In this document: positions 1 through 10,569 of the stretch, one piece after another | Numbering within the stretch: position 1 is the first letter of the stretch | Layout: each line of letters opens with the position of its first letter | Origin: Bacillus sp. 123MFChir2 | GTDB taxonomy: Bacteria; Bacillota; Bacilli; Bacillales; Bacillaceae_G | NCBI RefSeq assembly: GCF_000383235.1 | Contig: NZ_KB910936.1 | Coordinates: forward strand, 18,029-82,028 | Direction: 5' to 3' | DNA length: 64,000 nucleotides | Program-made: the position numbers and the translations under genes | Notes under the pieces: generated by a model | What the model was told of the DNA's origin: nothing | What the model saw: only the letters and a program-made list of their open reading frames with translations | Database searches by the model: none

Positions 1-1
1 T

Positions 2-1519
2 GTTGGATTTGCAATCGGACCACGTATTAATGCGGTCGGACGATTAGAAGATGCAGCTCCGGCTGTTCATTTATTATTATCAGAAGACGTAGAAGAGGCA
101 AAAGAACTCGCACAAGAAATCGATGAACTAAACAAATTACGAAAAGACATTGTAAAGCAAATTACAGAAGAAGCGATTGCGGAAGTAGAAGCACATTATC
201 CACCAGAAGAGAATACAGTATTAGTGTTGGCAAAAGAAGGGTGGAATCCCGGCGTAATTGGAATTGTTGCTTCAAAGCTCGTAGATCGCTTTTATAGACC
301 AGCAATTGTCCTAAGTATTGATCCTGAAAAAGGCACAGCAAAAGGTTCAGCTCGTAGTATTGAAGGTTTTGATTTATACGCGAATTTATCAGATTGCCGT
401 GATATATTACCGCATTTTGGTGGTCATCCAATGGCAGCTGGTATGACTCTTAGTATGGAGGATGTCGATGAACTGCGCCGCCGCTTAAATGAGCAAGCTG
501 CTGCATTGTTATCGGATGAAGATTTTATTCCAGTTACTACGGTCGATGTCGTATGTAAAGTGGAGGATGTCACACTTGCAGCAATAGAAGAAATGCAAAA
601 GCTTTCTCCGTTTGGTGTTGGAAATCCAAAGCCACGCATCGCTGTGAAAGATGCAAGTCTAGAGAGTATTCGAGCCATTGGCTCCGATGGCTCGCATTTG
701 AAAATGACACTTCGTGATGGACAAGCAACATTAGATAGTATTGGCTTTGGTTTCGGGGCATTCGCAAAAGAAATTTCTCCTGTAGCGCAAGTATCGATTG
801 TCGGAGAAGCTTCTATTAACGAATGGAATAATTTCCGTAAACCACAAATTATGGTTCAAGACATTGCTGTAGAAGCTTGGCAATTATTTGATTGGCGCAG
901 CATGCGTAATGTAGAAACGAATTTAGCAGATCTTTCACGTGATAAACTGACAATCGTGTATTTTAAGGAAGAAGCACTGCAGAAGTTTTCGTTAGAAACA
1001 TATAAAGATTATGCAATACATGCGAAAGATGTGACAACATTAGAAGATCGATACGCTGTTCTTCTTGATTTACCAGATAGGGCAGAAGATTTAAAGCACA
1101 TATGTGAAAAAGGATTCCCAGCTCGTATTTATACTGTATTTTATCAAGAAAACAATCATTTATTTAGTACGGTTCCTACGAGAGAGCATTTTAAATGGTA
1201 TTTTTCATTCCTGCAACAAAAAGCACCATTTTCACTTCGTCAATATGGAGAGCAGCTTTGCCGTCATAAAGGCTGGTCAAAAGATACAGTAAATTTCATG
1301 ACACAGGTGTTTTTTGAGTTAGAATTTGTTACAATAAGAGACGGTGTCATTTTTATGGCAGAAGAAATGCAAAAGCGTGATTTAACCGAATCAAACACGT
1401 ATCGTGAGAAAACAAGCCAATTACAATTAGAAAAGGAACTGGTTTATAGCACATATCAGCAGTTATATGCATGGTTTGAAACGATTCGTAATCATAAAGA
1501 AGTAGAACAGTTAGGGTAA
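2..1519 (+). CDS. recJ: Single-stranded-DNA 5'-3' exonuclease RecJ, 3' part
   Basis: C-terminal 505 residues of RecJ; the gene enters from the left edge and is open from base 2. RecJ degrades single-stranded DNA 5' to 3' in recombination and base-excision or mismatch repair. Visible are a GPRINAVGR motif near fragment residue 6, GSARS near 115 and GGHPMAAG near 140, which belong to the end of the DHH core and the DHHA1 domain. These are followed by the OB-like part and the long C-terminal extension usual in Firmicutes, giving the expected total of about 780 residues. The catalytic DHH motifs themselves lie outside the window. The next gene, apt, follows after 47 bases without a terminator, so co-transcription is likely. 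Recognition is firm. Confidence 0.95.
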   Translation, partial: VGFAIGPRINAVGRLEDAAPAVHLLLSEDVEEAKELAQEIDELNKLRKDIVKQITEEAIAEVEAHYPPEENTVLVLAKEGWNPGVIGIVASKLVDRFYRPAIVLSIDPEKGTAKGSARSIEGFDLYANLSDCRDILPHFGGHPMAAGMTLSMEDVDELRRRLNEQAAALLSDEDFIPVTTVDVVCKVEDVTLAAIEEMQKLSPFGVGNPKPRIAVKDASLESIRAIGSDGSHLKMTLRDGQATLDSIGFGFGAFAKEISPVAQVSIVGEASINEWNNFRKPQIMVQDIAVEAWQLFDWRSMRNVETNLADLSRDKLTIVYFKEEALQKFSLETYKDYAIHAKDVTTLEDRYAVLLDLPDRAEDLKHICEKGFPARIYTVFYQENNHLFSTVPTREHFKWYFSFLQQKAPFSLRQYGEQLCRHKGWSKDTVNFMTQVFFELEFVTIRDGVIFMAEEMQKRDLTESNTYREKTSQLQLEKELVYSTYQQLYAWFETIRNHKEVEQLG

Positions 1520-1566
1520 AGGACTTGTATTTACAACTCTGTTATATTCGAGGAGGATTCATAAAT

Positions 1567-2079
1567 ATGGATTTCAAGCAACATATTGCAATCGTACCAG
1601 ATTATCCGAAAGAAGGTATTGTCTTTAAAGACATCACACCTTTAATGAACGATGGACAAGCATATAAAGCAGCAACTGATGAAATTGTTGCGTATGCAAA
1701 AGAAAGAGATATCGACCTTGTAGTAGGACCAGAAGCACGTGGTTTTATTATTGGATGTCCAGTTTCTTATGCATTAGAAGTAGGTTTTGCACCAGTTCGT
1801 AAATTAGGTAAATTGCCACGCGAAGTAATCAAAGTAGATTACGGTAAAGAGTATGGTAAAGATGTGTTAACAATTCATAAAGATGCAATCAAACCAGGTC
1901 AACGCGTATTAATTACAGATGACTTATTAGCTACAGGTGGAACAATTGAAGCAACAATTAAGCTAGTAGAAGAACTTGGCGGTGTTGTTGCAGGTATCGC
2001 ATTTTTAGTAGAACTTACTTACTTAGATGGCCGTAAAATGTTAGATGGCTATGACGTATTAGTGTTAGAACAATATTAA
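1567..2079 (+). CDS. apt: Adenine phosphoribosyltransferase
   Basis: 170-residue type I phosphoribosyltransferase that converts adenine and PRPP to AMP in purine salvage. The PRPP-binding signature [13 protein letters not shown] is at residues 114-126 and the length is exactly that of the family. The ATG at 1567 is chosen over an upstream in-frame start because AGGAGG precedes it at good distance and the protein then begins MDFKQHI as in relatives. It sits between recJ and relA, the usual Bacillus arrangement, and is followed by an intrinsic terminator. Cytoplasmic. Confidence 0.97.
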   Translation: MDFKQHIAIVPDYPKEGIVFKDITPLMNDGQAYKAATDEIVAYAKERDIDLVVGPEARGFIIGCPVSYALEVGFAPVRKLGKLPREVIKVDYGKEYGKDVLTIHKDAIKPGQRVLITDDLLATGGTIEATIKLVEELGGVVAGIAFLVELTYLDGRKMLDGYDVLVLEQY

Positions 2080-2103
2080 TCGTAAACAGGGCAACATGCG
2101 GAG

Positions 2104-2139
2104 TACCCGTGAATCTCTTTGAGAGGATCGGGTATTTTT
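2104..2139 (+). terminator. Intrinsic terminator after apt
   Basis: TACCCG at 2104-2109 pairs with CGGGTA at 2129-2134, with an inner ATCTC/GAGA pairing, followed by a short T run. It separates recJ-apt from relA. Confidence 0.8.
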
Positions 2140-2190
2140 ATATATGTATCGAAAAAAAGTAAAGTGAAATGTCTGTAAAATCTTTTCCTT

Positions 2191-2219
2191 TTCACAATTC
2201 ACAATCATTACGTTATAAT
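2191..2219 (+). promoter_or_regulatory. Probable sigma-A promoter of relA
   Basis: TTCACA at 2191 and TATAAT at 2214 are separated by 17 bases and lie about 65 bases before the relA start codon. The -10 is perfect and the -35 differs from consensus at one position. Confidence 0.6.
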
Positions 2220-2285
2220 GGTAAGATAAAAATTATTCTAATTGGCAAAGGTAAAGATTATGAATCTTCAATAAAAGGTGATTAG

Positions 2286-4466
2286 ATGGCGAATGAACAA
2301 GTACTAACAGCTGAGCAGGTACTGGAGAAAGCAGGGCAATATTTACACAATGAGGACATTGACCTTGTTGCGCGCGCGTATGAATTTGCACGTGCGGCAC
2401 ATAGTGAGCAATACCGAAAATCAGGTGAACCATATATTATCCACCCTATTCAAGTAGCAGGAATTTTAGTTGACTTACACATGGATCCGTCTACTGTATC
2501 AGCGGGTTTTTTACATGATGTAGTAGAAGATACAGATGTAACATTAGAAGACATTGAACGTGAATTTACAAAAGAGATTGCGATGCTTGTTGATGGTGTA
2601 ACAAAATTAGGGAAAATTAAATACAAATCTCATGAACAGCAGCAGGCAGAAAATCATCGAAAAATGTTTATCGCAATGGCGCAAGATATTCGTGTTATTT
2701 TAATTAAGCTTGCAGACCGCCTTCATAACATGCGAACATTGAAACATTTACCACAAGAAAAACAACGCCGCATTGCAAATGAAACATTAGAAATTTTCGC
2801 ACCATTAGCACACAGACTCGGAATTAATACGATTAAGTGGGAACTAGAAGATACAGCGCTTCGTTATTTAAATCCGCAGCAATATTATCGTATTGTCAAC
2901 TTAATGAAACGTAAGCGTGCAGAACGCGAAGAATATTTAGATGAAGTTATGACCGGAATTCGTGACAAATTAAAAGAGGTTGCAATTCAACCAGAGATTT
3001 CTGGTCGTCCGAAGCATATTTATAGCATTTATCGAAAAATGGCAATGCAAAATAAACAATTCAATGAAATTTACGATTTGTTAGCTGTTCGTGTTGTTGT
3101 AAATAGTATTAAAGATTGCTATGCCGTTCTAGGTATTATTCATACGTGCTGGAAGCCGATGCCGGGCCGTTTTAAAGATTATATCGCAATGCCAAAAGCG
3201 AACTTGTATCAGTCGCTGCATACGACAGTAATTGGACCGAAAGGTGATCCGCTTGAAGTGCAAATTCGTACGAAAGAAATGCATGAAATTGCCGAATACG
3301 GAATTGCGGCCCACTGGGCATATAAAGAAGGAAAAGCTGCTGAAACAACAGGTACGCTTGAGAAAAAATTAACATGGTTCCGTCAAATTTTAGAATGGCA
3401 AAACGAAGCTTCGAATGCAGAAGAATTTATGGAATCATTAAAAATTGATTTATTCTCTGATATGGTATTTGTCTTTACACCAAAAGGAGATGTCATGGAA
3501 TTGCCGCTTGGCTCTGTACCAATTGACTTTGCTTACCGCGTTCACTCTGAAATCGGGAATAAAACGATTGGTGCAAAAGTAAACAGTAAAATGGTCACCC
3601 TAGATTATAAGTTAAAAACAGGTGACATCATTGAAATTTTAACATCTAAACATTCATATGGCCCGAGTCAGGACTGGGTGAAATTAGCGCAAACATCCCA
3701 TGCGAAAAATAAAATTCGTCAATTTTTCAAAAAGCAACGCCGCGATGAGAATATTGAAAAAGGTCGCGAGCTTGTTGAAAAAGAGGTGCGAGGCCTTGAG
3801 TATGAGATGAAAGAAGTGTTAGCACCTGATAATTTAAAGCGCGTTGCTGAGAAGTTTAATTTTGCAAACGAAGAAGATATGTTTGCAGCTGTTGGATATA
3901 ACGGAATTACTGCATCGCAAATTGTGACGCGCTTAACAGATAAATTCCGTAAGCAACGTGAAGAAGATTTAACAGAAGTAAAAGAAGTTCGAAAACCAAT
4001 GAAAATTCGCAAATGGGATTCTGGTGTAAAAGTAAGCGGTGCAGATAATTTACTTATCCGTTTATCGAAGTGCTGTAATCCAGTTCCGGGCGACGATATC
4101 ATTGGTTATATTACAAAAGGTCGCGGTGTCTCGATTCACCGTACAGACTGTGTAAATATTCATACAGAAGAAGCGCAGGCAAGACTGTTAGAAGTAGAGT
4201 GGGAAGGCAGCCCAGAAAAAGAAATTGAATACAATGTTGATATTGAAATTTCAGGGTATGATCGTCGCGGTTTACTAAATGAAGTACTGCAAGCTGTAAC
4301 AGAAACGAAAACATACATTTCAGCTGTTTCAGGAAGAAGTGATCGCAACAAAATGGCGACAATTCATATGTCTATTTCAATTCGTAACTTACAGCATTTG
4401 AAAAAAGTTGTCGAGCGCATTAAACGGGTTCCAGAAATTTATGCAGTGCGCCGCATGATGCATTAA
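2286..4466 (+). CDS. relA: Bifunctional (p)ppGpp synthetase/hydrolase (long RSH enzyme)
   Basis: 726-residue long RelA/SpoT homologue, the main stringent-response enzyme. It makes (p)ppGpp from ATP plus GTP or GDP when the ribosome is starved and also hydrolyses it. The N-terminal hydrolase domain is intact (YIIHP near residue 50, HDVVEDTD at 77-84), so both activities are expected. The synthetase domain spans about 230-340 with [11 protein letters not shown] and NLYQSLHTT. It is followed by a TGS domain (about 390-450), a zinc-finger-like helical region with [10 protein letters not shown], and a C-terminal ACT domain (about 650-726). dtd follows after 16 bases, as in other bacilli. A small alarmone synthetase also occurs near 62.2 kb. 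Confidence 0.97.
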   Translation: MANEQVLTAEQVLEKAGQYLHNEDIDLVARAYEFARAAHSEQYRKSGEPYIIHPIQVAGILVDLHMDPSTVSAGFLHDVVEDTDVTLEDIEREFTKEIAMLVDGVTKLGKIKYKSHEQQQAENHRKMFIAMAQDIRVILIKLADRLHNMRTLKHLPQEKQRRIANETLEIFAPLAHRLGINTIKWELEDTALRYLNPQQYYRIVNLMKRKRAEREEYLDEVMTGIRDKLKEVAIQPEISGRPKHIYSIYRKMAMQNKQFNEIYDLLAVRVVVNSIKDCYAVLGIIHTCWKPMPGRFKDYIAMPKANLYQSLHTTVIGPKGDPLEVQIRTKEMHEIAEYGIAAHWAYKEGKAAETTGTLEKKLTWFRQILEWQNEASNAEEFMESLKIDLFSDMVFVFTPKGDVMELPLGSVPIDFAYRVHSEIGNKTIGAKVNSKMVTLDYKLKTGDIIEILTSKHSYGPSQDWVKLAQTSHAKNKIRQFFKKQRRDENIEKGRELVEKEVRGLEYEMKEVLAPDNLKRVAEKFNFANEEDMFAAVGYNGITASQIVTRLTDKFRKQREEDLTEVKEVRKPMKIRKWDSGVKVSGADNLLIRLSKCCNPVPGDDIIGYITKGRGVSIHRTDCVNIHTEEAQARLLEVEWEGSPEKEIEYNVDIEISGYDRRGLLNEVLQAVTETKTYISAVSGRSDRNKMATIHMSISIRNLQHLKKVVERIKRVPEIYAVRRMMH

Positions 4467-4482
4467 TAAGGAGTGAAGTGAA

Positions 4483-4923
4483 ATGAGAGTTGTCTTACAA
4501 CGATCAAAAGAAGCATCTGTAACGGTAAAAGGTGAAGTTGTAGGGCAAATTCCTTTCGGTTTAACACTATTAGTTGGAATCGCCCATGAAGATACAGAAA
4601 AAGATGCAACATATATCGCTGAAAAAATTGCAAACTTACGCATTTTTGAAGACGAAAACGAAAAAATGAACCATTCTGTATTAGATGTTGGTGGACAAGT
4701 TCTTTCCATTTCTCAGTTCACGTTATACGGAGATTGCCGAAAAGGAAGAAGGCCAAACTTTATGGATGCAGCAAAACCTGACTACGCAGAACGCTTATAC
4801 GAATTCTTTAACGAAGAACTTCGCAAACAAGGACTGCATGTAGAAACAGGAAAGTTCGGAGCGATGATGGACGTTCAGCTTATTAATGATGGTCCAGTGA
4901 CATTGATTGTAGAGAGTAAATAA
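4483..4923 (+). CDS. dtd: D-aminoacyl-tRNA deacylase
   Basis: 146-residue Dtd that hydrolyses D-aminoacyl-tRNA (and Gly-tRNA-Ala) to prevent misincorporation. The family signatures SQFTLYGD (residues 77-84) and the cis-proline motif NDGPVT (135-140) are both present and the length is standard. It lies 16 bases after relA with its own ribosome binding site (AAGGAGTG) and ends in a strong terminator. Cytoplasmic. Confidence 0.96.
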   Translation: MRVVLQRSKEASVTVKGEVVGQIPFGLTLLVGIAHEDTEKDATYIAEKIANLRIFEDENEKMNHSVLDVGGQVLSISQFTLYGDCRKGRRPNFMDAAKPDYAERLYEFFNEELRKQGLHVETGKFGAMMDVQLINDGPVTLIVESK

Positions 4924-4930
4924 TGATGGG

Positions 4931-4961
4931 AAGAGAGGGGGGTGTTCTCCTCTCTTTTTTT
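4931..4961 (+). terminator. Intrinsic terminator after dtd
   Basis: AAGAGAGG at 4931 pairs with CCTCTCTT at 4949 and is followed by a seven-base T run. Confidence 0.9.
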
Positions 4962-5021
4962 GCTTTGTTTAAAACATATGCATAATTGGTCTATTGTATA
5001 ATGGAAAGGGGGAGTGATGTG

Positions 5022-5432
5022 ATGAATAGAGAATATGAAAAGTTAATTGTAAAAAATTTCTTTAATTCAAAAGTACAAGAGAGAATTATGTACGAATTAT
5101 CTTCAGTAAAAAAGCGAGAGAAAGCTTTAGGGCGCCTTGCTCATCACTATGACTCCATATTGAATCCTACATATATTGAGAAAATCCCGAAAAAATTGAT
5201 TCACGTTGAAGGTATTGCAAAACTTTTAAAAGAATATGGTGCAGGAGATTGTTGTTATGTCATCTCATTTATTAAGGAAATAGATGGTACGTTCATGCAA
5301 TTAGAATCTGCAATAGAAGAAGTAATTTGGTGCGGCTTACCTTGTTTCATTTCATGTATACCTGAAAAATTGGTGTATTTTCAGAGTGAACAAGGATTTG
5401 GACCACCAGAAAGATATATTTTACGGAAATAA
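5022..5432 (+). CDS. Hypothetical protein, 136 aa, possible orphan immunity-like protein
   Basis: I do not recognise this protein. The ATG at 5022 is preferred over an upstream in-frame ATG because GGGGGAG lies just before it. The product is soluble, has no signal peptide or membrane segment, carries three cysteines in its centre (GDCC and WCGLPC contexts) and ends GPPERYILRK. It is the first of three small, co-directional genes between dtd and the hisS leader. In B. subtilis, as I recall, this interval holds a cell-wall amidase gene instead, so the trio looks like a lineage-specific replacement. Its size, position and the acidic neighbours recall orphan immunity proteins of polymorphic toxin loci, but no toxin gene is present, so this is only a guess. 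Confidence 0.75.
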   Translation: MNREYEKLIVKNFFNSKVQERIMYELSSVKKREKALGRLAHHYDSILNPTYIEKIPKKLIHVEGIAKLLKEYGAGDCCYVISFIKEIDGTFMQLESAIEEVIWCGLPCFISCIPEKLVYFQSEQGFGPPERYILRK

Positions 5433-5475
5433 GGAATAAGGTTCGAGAGTGAAAAGAAGGGGATGTAATGACATC

Positions 5476-6018
5476 ATGCAGAGTATTTATGATTATTTTG
5501 ATGAATTGCAAAATAACATTTTTAATTTAGAACCAAAAGATATTGAATTGAAATATTTTGATATTTGTAAGCGGCTATCAGATACAGCGTTTGTACAAGA
5601 CATATACGAATTGAATATGAATGAGTATGAAGAAGGGTTAGAGGATAGCTTTAAAGCGGCATTGCGATATTTACATGATGATAAAATAAAAGCAATTTAT
5701 TTTGAGTATGATATGGATAATAATTGGGCAAGTGAATTTTATCTATGTAAAGATTACGATGAGCTTTCAGAAGAGGATGATGACTGGGCTTGTGATTGGG
5801 ATTTACATATAGAAGGACCAAGCCTTAGTAGATTTGCTCAAATGTATCAAATGAAAGGTGGATTTAATACTCCAAAAGAATCGATAGGCATAACATTATT
5901 TTTGATTGTTAGAACGATTGTTTCATTCTTAAATGTAGTAAAAAAATATAATATATCTATTCCTGTTTGTATAGCGCATCATGATCAGGATCCTATTATG
6001 AGAACCCAAAAGGACTAG
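5476..6018 (+). CDS. Hypothetical acidic protein, 180 aa, possible orphan immunity-like protein
   Basis: Unrecognised. The start is taken at the ATG at 5476, 44 bases after the previous gene and just downstream of AAGGGGATG; an upstream in-frame ATG at 5449 is possible. The protein is strongly acidic in its first two thirds (a run of about ten Asp/Glu around residues 95-105), Trp/Tyr-rich, and ends in a more hydrophobic stretch (ITLFLIVRTIVSFL) before a short tail. Such small acidic, aromatic-rich soluble proteins are typical of SMI1/KNR4-like and other immunity families. I see no definitive motif, so the functional label remains speculative. Confidence 0.75.
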   Translation: MQSIYDYFDELQNNIFNLEPKDIELKYFDICKRLSDTAFVQDIYELNMNEYEEGLEDSFKAALRYLHDDKIKAIYFEYDMDNNWASEFYLCKDYDELSEEDDDWACDWDLHIEGPSLSRFAQMYQMKGGFNTPKESIGITLFLIVRTIVSFLNVVKKYNISIPVCIAHHDQDPIMRTQKD

Positions 6019-6094
6019 TTATAGGTAAAAATAAGGAATAATATTTCCATGTATTATCGTTATGGATTAAATTATACAAAAGGTGCTCGATATT

Positions 6095-6508
6095 ATGAAG
6101 TATTCATACAAGGGATTTTCGCGAAATTTATTAGCGCAGATTAAGGAGATAGAACAATCTTTAAAAGAGCCTATTGCATTATTGTTAAAAAAATATAAAC
6201 CCGTTTTCGCAGAAAAAAATATAGATTTTGATGCAGGACTTGAGATAGAGGGAGAAAAATATTTTACTCCTGGATACAATTTTGCTGTTGTTATGGCAAT
6301 ATCGAAAGAAGATGAGTTATTTGATGTATATATAATGACAATTTGGAAATGTGAACGAACGTGGCTTGGTTTACCTGTTTCTAAGAATATACCTGGCTGC
6401 AGAATTACGGGAGAGTTAGTGGAGGAATCAGTAGAAGAAATTTTATTAGAGCTAACAGAACATATTGAAGAAATATGGAAAGATGATGCGCTTGAAGGTA
6501 AGTTATAG
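6095..6508 (+). CDS. Hypothetical protein, 137 aa, possible orphan immunity-like protein
   Basis: Unrecognised third member of the trio. An AAAGGTG ribosome binding site ends about nine bases before the ATG at 6095; a GTG at 6083 overlaps that site and is less likely. The sequence alternates charged helices with a central beta-rich core (FAVVMAISK, LFDVYIMTIWK), then a helical acidic C terminus (VEEILLELTEHIEEIW). There is no export signal. The spacing of 76 bases from the previous gene and the absence of a terminator suggest a loose transcription unit of three genes. Confidence 0.72.
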   Translation: MKYSYKGFSRNLLAQIKEIEQSLKEPIALLLKKYKPVFAEKNIDFDAGLEIEGEKYFTPGYNFAVVMAISKEDELFDVYIMTIWKCERTWLGLPVSKNIPGCRITGELVEESVEEILLELTEHIEEIWKDDALEGKL

Positions 6509-6640
6509 TATGTGTGTAGTGTGATTGTTAGGCGAAAAGAACTTTATCAGATGATTCCTGTTAGTAACAACGTATAACCCTTACATCAATATGGAACACT
6601 ATTCATTAGAATTCCACTACCGAATGTGAGGGATATACGT

Positions 6641-6817
6641 ATGCGTATGAATGAGAAGGGAAACTCTGCTACTAACGGAGCGAACCAATTGTTTAATGTG
6701 AATTTTCATGAGTTTATTTCAAAAGAACAGCAAAATACATCGCTAGAACTTGCTTCTGAATTTGGGATTTCTTTAAAAGATGTGAAAACTTTAAAGAAGC
6801 ACCTCGGACGTTCTTGA
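6641..6817 (+). CDS. Small conserved protein upstream of hisS (YrzK-like), 58 aa
   Basis: A 58-codon gene with TGAGGGA seven bases before the ATG at 6641. The first half is polar and Asn-rich; the second half is a helix-turn-helix-like stretch (ELASEFGISLKDVKTLKKHLG) that could bind nucleic acid. A small gene, yrzK, occupies the same place before hisS in B. subtilis by my recollection, which is the only basis for the YrzK-like label. It ends six bases before the hisS promoter -35. Confidence 0.6.
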   Translation: MRMNEKGNSATNGANQLFNVNFHEFISKEQQNTSLELASEFGISLKDVKTLKKHLGRS

Positions 6818-6822
6818 GAATC

Positions 6823-6851
6823 TTGACAATAATTGTGAATAACCGTATAGT
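6823..6851 (+). promoter_or_regulatory. Sigma-A promoter of the hisS-aspS operon
   Basis: TTGACA at 6823-6828 and TATAGT at 6846-6851 with a 17-base spacer. It drives the T-box leader. Confidence 0.85.
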
Positions 6852-6857
6852 AGTAAA

Positions 6858-7147
6858 CAAATTCATTTTTTACAGTTACATATGGTATAAACCGACGATA
6901 GAGAAGAGTAGATGAGAGCCACATGAAAAGAGAGGAAATGTCTAAGGCTGAAAACATTTCTGCATGATGACTGATCGAATGACACTCTGTAGGTTTCGTC
7001 TTGAACAGCATAGTGCTTAGTAGAGGTCGAACGCAATTTAAGCGTTATTAAAAAAGTGGAAGCATACGTGCTTCAATTAGGGTGGCACCACGGGTATTAT
7101 ACTCTCGTCCCTACTGTACAATCAGTAGAGGCGGGAGTTTTTTTATT
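6858..7147 (+). promoter_or_regulatory. T-box riboswitch leader of hisS-aspS
   Basis: A leader of about 290 bases with the conserved T-box sequence AGGGTGGCACCACGG at 7079-7093. A terminator hairpin follows (ACTCTCGTCCCTACTG from 7101 against CAGTAGAGGCGGGAGT ending near 7138) with a run of seven T. T-box RNAs read uncharged tRNA through a specifier codon in stem I and through the NCCA end at the T-box bulge. The specifier region reads GAATGACACTCT, with GAC (Asp) at 6981-6983 overlapping CAC (His) at 6983-6985, matching the two synthetases encoded downstream. Confidence 0.93.
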
Positions 7148-7182
7148 TTTATTACTATTGAGAAAATGAGGAGGAACTGAAT

Positions 7183-8454
7183 ATGTCTATTCAAATCCCA
7201 CGCGGAACGCAAGATATCCTTCCTGGTACTGTGGAATTATGGCAGTATATTGAAGGGCAAGCACGTGAAATTTGTCGTCGTTACAACTATAAAGAAATTC
7301 GTACACCAATTTTTGAGCATACTGAATTATTTTTACGCGGTGTTGGGGATACGACAGATATCGTACAAAAAGAAATGTACACATTCGAAGATCGCGGAGA
7401 GCGCAGCTTAACACTTCGTCCAGAAGGAACAGCTCCAGTTGTACGTTCTTATGTAGAAAATAAAATGTTCGGTGATGCGACGCAGCCGACAAAATTATAT
7501 TATATCGGGCAGATGTTCCGTTATGAAAGACCACAAGCTGGACGTTATCGTCAATTTGTTCAGTTTGGTATTGAGGCGATTGGCAGTAATGACCCAGCAA
7601 TTGACGCAGAAGTGATTGCGCTTGCTGTTGAGTTTTACCGCGGCATGGGTTTAAAAAATATTAAAGTTGTGTTAAATAGCTTAGGTGATGCAGCGAGCCG
7701 TAAAGCGCACCGCGATGCGTTAATTGCACACTTTGAGCCTCGCATTGGTGAGTTTTGTTCAGATTGCCAATCTCGTTTAGAGAAAAACCCACTTCGTATT
7801 TTGGATTGTAAAAAAGATCGCAATCATGAATTGATGCCCGCGGCACCATCGATTACAGAATACTTAAACGAAGAATCAAGTGTGTACTATGAAAAAGTAC
7901 AAGAATTATTAACAATGATGGGTATTCCATTTGAGAAAGATCCAAACCTTGTGCGTGGTTTAGATTATTATCAGCACACTGTATTTGAAATTATGAGCGA
8001 AGCAGAAGGTTTTGGTGCAATTACAACATTAAGCGGCGGTGGCCGATACAACGGACTTGTACAAGAAATCGGTGGACCAGAAATGCCTGGTATTGGTTTT
8101 GCGATGAGTATCGAACGCTTAATTATGGCGCTGAAGGCTGAGAATATTGAATTGCCAATTGCTCATCACATTGATTGTTATGTGGTAGCGCTTGGTGAAA
8201 AGGCGAAAGATCATGCTGCAAAAATTGTCTTTGACCTTCGTAAGGCAGGATTAGCAGTTGAGAAAGATTACTTAGATCGTAAAATGAAGGCACAGTTTAA
8301 ATCAGCGGATCGTCTAAGTGCAAAATATGTAGCTGTATTAGGTGATGATGAATTAGAAAAAGGCATTATCAACTTAAAAGATATGGCAACGGGCGAACAA
8401 GAAGAAGTTGCGTTAGATGTATTTGCTTCTTACGTAGCAGAAAAGTCACTATAG
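7183..8454 (+). CDS. hisS: Histidyl-tRNA synthetase
   Basis: 423-residue class II synthetase that charges tRNA-His. The N terminus carries GTQDILPG (residues 8-15), motif 2 is represented by [15 protein letters not shown], and the histidine-specific [12 protein letters not shown] follows near residue 257. The C terminus is the anticodon-binding domain. AGGAGGAA precedes the ATG at 7183. It is the first gene after the T-box leader, and aspS begins 12 bases later, so both enzymes are induced together when either tRNA is poorly charged. Confidence 0.98.
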   Translation: MSIQIPRGTQDILPGTVELWQYIEGQAREICRRYNYKEIRTPIFEHTELFLRGVGDTTDIVQKEMYTFEDRGERSLTLRPEGTAPVVRSYVENKMFGDATQPTKLYYIGQMFRYERPQAGRYRQFVQFGIEAIGSNDPAIDAEVIALAVEFYRGMGLKNIKVVLNSLGDAASRKAHRDALIAHFEPRIGEFCSDCQSRLEKNPLRILDCKKDRNHELMPAAPSITEYLNEESSVYYEKVQELLTMMGIPFEKDPNLVRGLDYYQHTVFEIMSEAEGFGAITTLSGGGRYNGLVQEIGGPEMPGIGFAMSIERLIMALKAENIELPIAHHIDCYVVALGEKAKDHAAKIVFDLRKAGLAVEKDYLDRKMKAQFKSADRLSAKYVAVLGDDELEKGIINLKDMATGEQEEVALDVFASYVAEKSL

Positions 8455-8466
8455 GGGGAAAAGGAA

Positions 8467-10242
8467 ATGGCTGAAAGAACGCATGCATGTGGAAAAGTAA
8501 CAGTAGAAGCAGTTGGACAAACGGTTCAATTAAAAGGTTGGGTACAAAAGCGCCGTGATTTAGGCGGATTAATTTTCATTGACTTACGTGACCGTACAGG
8601 TATTGTACAAGTCGTGTTTAGTCCAGAAACTTCAAAGGAAGCGTTAGAAGTAGCAGAAACAATTCGTGGTGAATACGTACTACATGTAGAAGGTACAGTT
8701 GCCAATCGCGCGGCTGGTGCAATTAATGAAAATATGGCAACAGGCCGTATTGAAGTACAAGCTATGAAAGTAAACGTACTCAATGCAGCAAAAACACCAC
8801 CAATTATGATTACGGATGATACAGATGCATCAGAAGATGTACGCTTAAAATATCGTTACTTAGACTTACGTCGTCCTGCAATGTACAACACATTTAAAAT
8901 GCGTCACGACGTAACGAAAACAATTCGTAACTTCTTAGATAGTGAAGAGTTCTTAGAAGTTGAAACACCGATTTTAACGAAAAGTACACCAGAAGGAGCT
9001 CGTGATTACTTAGTACCAAGTCGTGTACATGAAGGAGAATTTTATGCGTTGCCGCAATCTCCGCAGTTATTTAAACAGCTATTAATGGTCGGCGGATTTG
9101 AGCGTTATTACCAAGTAGCACGTTGTTTCCGTGATGAAGATTTACGTGCAGATCGTCAGCCAGAATTTACACAAGTCGACATTGAGACATCATTCTTAAC
9201 ACAAGAAGAAATTTTAGAAATGATGGAACGTATGATGACAAAAGTGATGAAAGATGCAAAAGGTGTAGAGATTAACGCACCATTCCCACGCATGACATAT
9301 GCAGATGCAATGGCTCGCTACGGTTCTGATAAACCAGATACACGCTTTGCGATGGAGCTGATTGATCTATCAGAATTTGCAGCGGGCTGCGGATTTAAAG
9401 TGTTCACAAGCGCTGTAGAGAGCGGTGGACAAGTAAAAGCAATTAATGCAAAAGGTGCAGGGAGCAAATATTCTCGTAAAGATATCGATGCATTAACAGA
9501 ATTCGTTAAAGTATACGGAGCGAAAGGATTAGCTTGGTTAAAAGTTGAAGAAGACGGTTTAAAAGGACCAATCGCAAAATTCTTTAACGAAGAAGATGCA
9601 AATGCACTTATGAGCACGTTAGATGGGACTGCTGGTGACTTATTATTATTCGTTGCTGATAAGAAGAGCGTTGTTGCAGACAGCTTAGGAGCCCTTCGTT
9701 CACGTCTAGGTAAAGAACTTGAGTTAATTGATGAAAGCAAGTTTAACTTCCTATGGGTAACAGATTGGCCGCTTCTTGAGTATGATGAGGATGCTGATCG
9801 TTACTTTGCAGCGCATCACCCATTCACAATGCCATTCCGTGAAGATGTAGAACTATTAGAAACAGCGCCGGAAAAAGCGCGTGCACAAGCGTATGACCTT
9901 GTATTGAATGGTTATGAGCTTGGCGGCGGCTCACTTCGTATTTACGAGCGTGACGTACAAGAAAAAATGTTTAAAGCACTTGGTTTCTCACAAGAAGAAG
10001 CACAAGAGCAGTTCGGATTCTTATTAGAAGCATTCGAATACGGTACACCGCCGCACGGAGGAATTGCATTAGGTTTAGACCGTCTTGTGATGTTACTTGC
10101 GGGTCGTACGAACCTTCGTGATACAATTGCCTTCCCGAAAACAGCAAGCGCAAGCTGCTTATTAACAGAAGCGCCAAGCCCAGTTGCAGACGCGCAGCTT
10201 GAAGAGCTTTACTTGCAACTAAAAGTAAAAGAAGAGAAGTAA
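8467..10242 (+). CDS. aspS: Aspartyl-tRNA synthetase
   Basis: 591-residue bacterial-type AspRS: N-terminal OB-fold anticodon-binding domain (about 1-105), class II catalytic core with motif 2 [16 protein letters not shown] (about 218-233), a GAD insertion domain (about 290-400), and motif 3 [11 protein letters not shown] near the C terminus. Second gene of the hisS operon; a strong terminator follows. The gene is complete. Confidence 0.98.
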   Translation: MAERTHACGKVTVEAVGQTVQLKGWVQKRRDLGGLIFIDLRDRTGIVQVVFSPETSKEALEVAETIRGEYVLHVEGTVANRAAGAINENMATGRIEVQAMKVNVLNAAKTPPIMITDDTDASEDVRLKYRYLDLRRPAMYNTFKMRHDVTKTIRNFLDSEEFLEVETPILTKSTPEGARDYLVPSRVHEGEFYALPQSPQLFKQLLMVGGFERYYQVARCFRDEDLRADRQPEFTQVDIETSFLTQEEILEMMERMMTKVMKDAKGVEINAPFPRMTYADAMARYGSDKPDTRFAMELIDLSEFAAGCGFKVFTSAVESGGQVKAINAKGAGSKYSRKDIDALTEFVKVYGAKGLAWLKVEEDGLKGPIAKFFNEEDANALMSTLDGTAGDLLLFVADKKSVVADSLGALRSRLGKELELIDESKFNFLWVTDWPLLEYDEDADRYFAAHHPFTMPFREDVELLETAPEKARAQAYDLVLNGYELGGGSLRIYERDVQEKMFKALGFSQEEAQEQFGFLLEAFEYGTPPHGGIALGLDRLVMLLAGRTNLRDTIAFPKTASASCLLTEAPSPVADAQLEELYLQLKVKEEK

Positions 10243-10249
10243 GAACGAG

Positions 10250-10287
10250 ATCCTAGATGGACATACTAATTCCATCTAGGATTTTTT
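10250..10287 (+). terminator. Intrinsic terminator after aspS
   Basis: Perfect 12-bp stem: ATCCTAGATGGA at 10250 against TCCATCTAGGAT at 10271, followed by a T run. Confidence 0.93.
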
Positions 10288-10299
10288 GTTTGAGTATAT

Positions 10300-10495
10300 A
10301 ACTTTTTCGTAACGGCCCAGTTACTTTATGAAAAAAAGAAGAAAAGCATCTTTTTTAAATGGTCAAGAGGGACTGGCCGTGTATGGTAGCGGTCAGGGCC
10401 TATTTCTGCCACGGGCAACGTTTTAAAACAAAGAGAGGTAGCAAGGCGCATTGCCATTTGTATTGTCATGGCAGCAATCTATATGTTGAAAAATG
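10300..10495 (+). repeat. Degenerate copy of the intergenic MITE-like repeat
   Basis: Carries the family core (GACTGGCC at 10370, GCGGTCAG near 10390, CTATTTCTGCCACG, AAAACAAAG) and the GCAGCAATCTATATGTTGAAAAA right arm, but the left arm is diverged. Same orientation as the copies at 27.5, 33.5, 40.2, 40.4 and 51.3 kb. It sits directly after the aspS terminator and before the IS607 relic. Confidence 0.8.
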
Positions 10496-10569
10496 AAATG
10501 TATGGCTGAGTAATTATACTTTTTCTATACAAATAGTCAGAAAAGCGCTAGAATACATGGTAGACCATT

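Noticed and set aside
9318-9740. 140-codon minus-strand ORF inside aspS
   Set aside because: Shadow of a highly conserved gene; Ser/Ala/Asn-rich and without a binding site.
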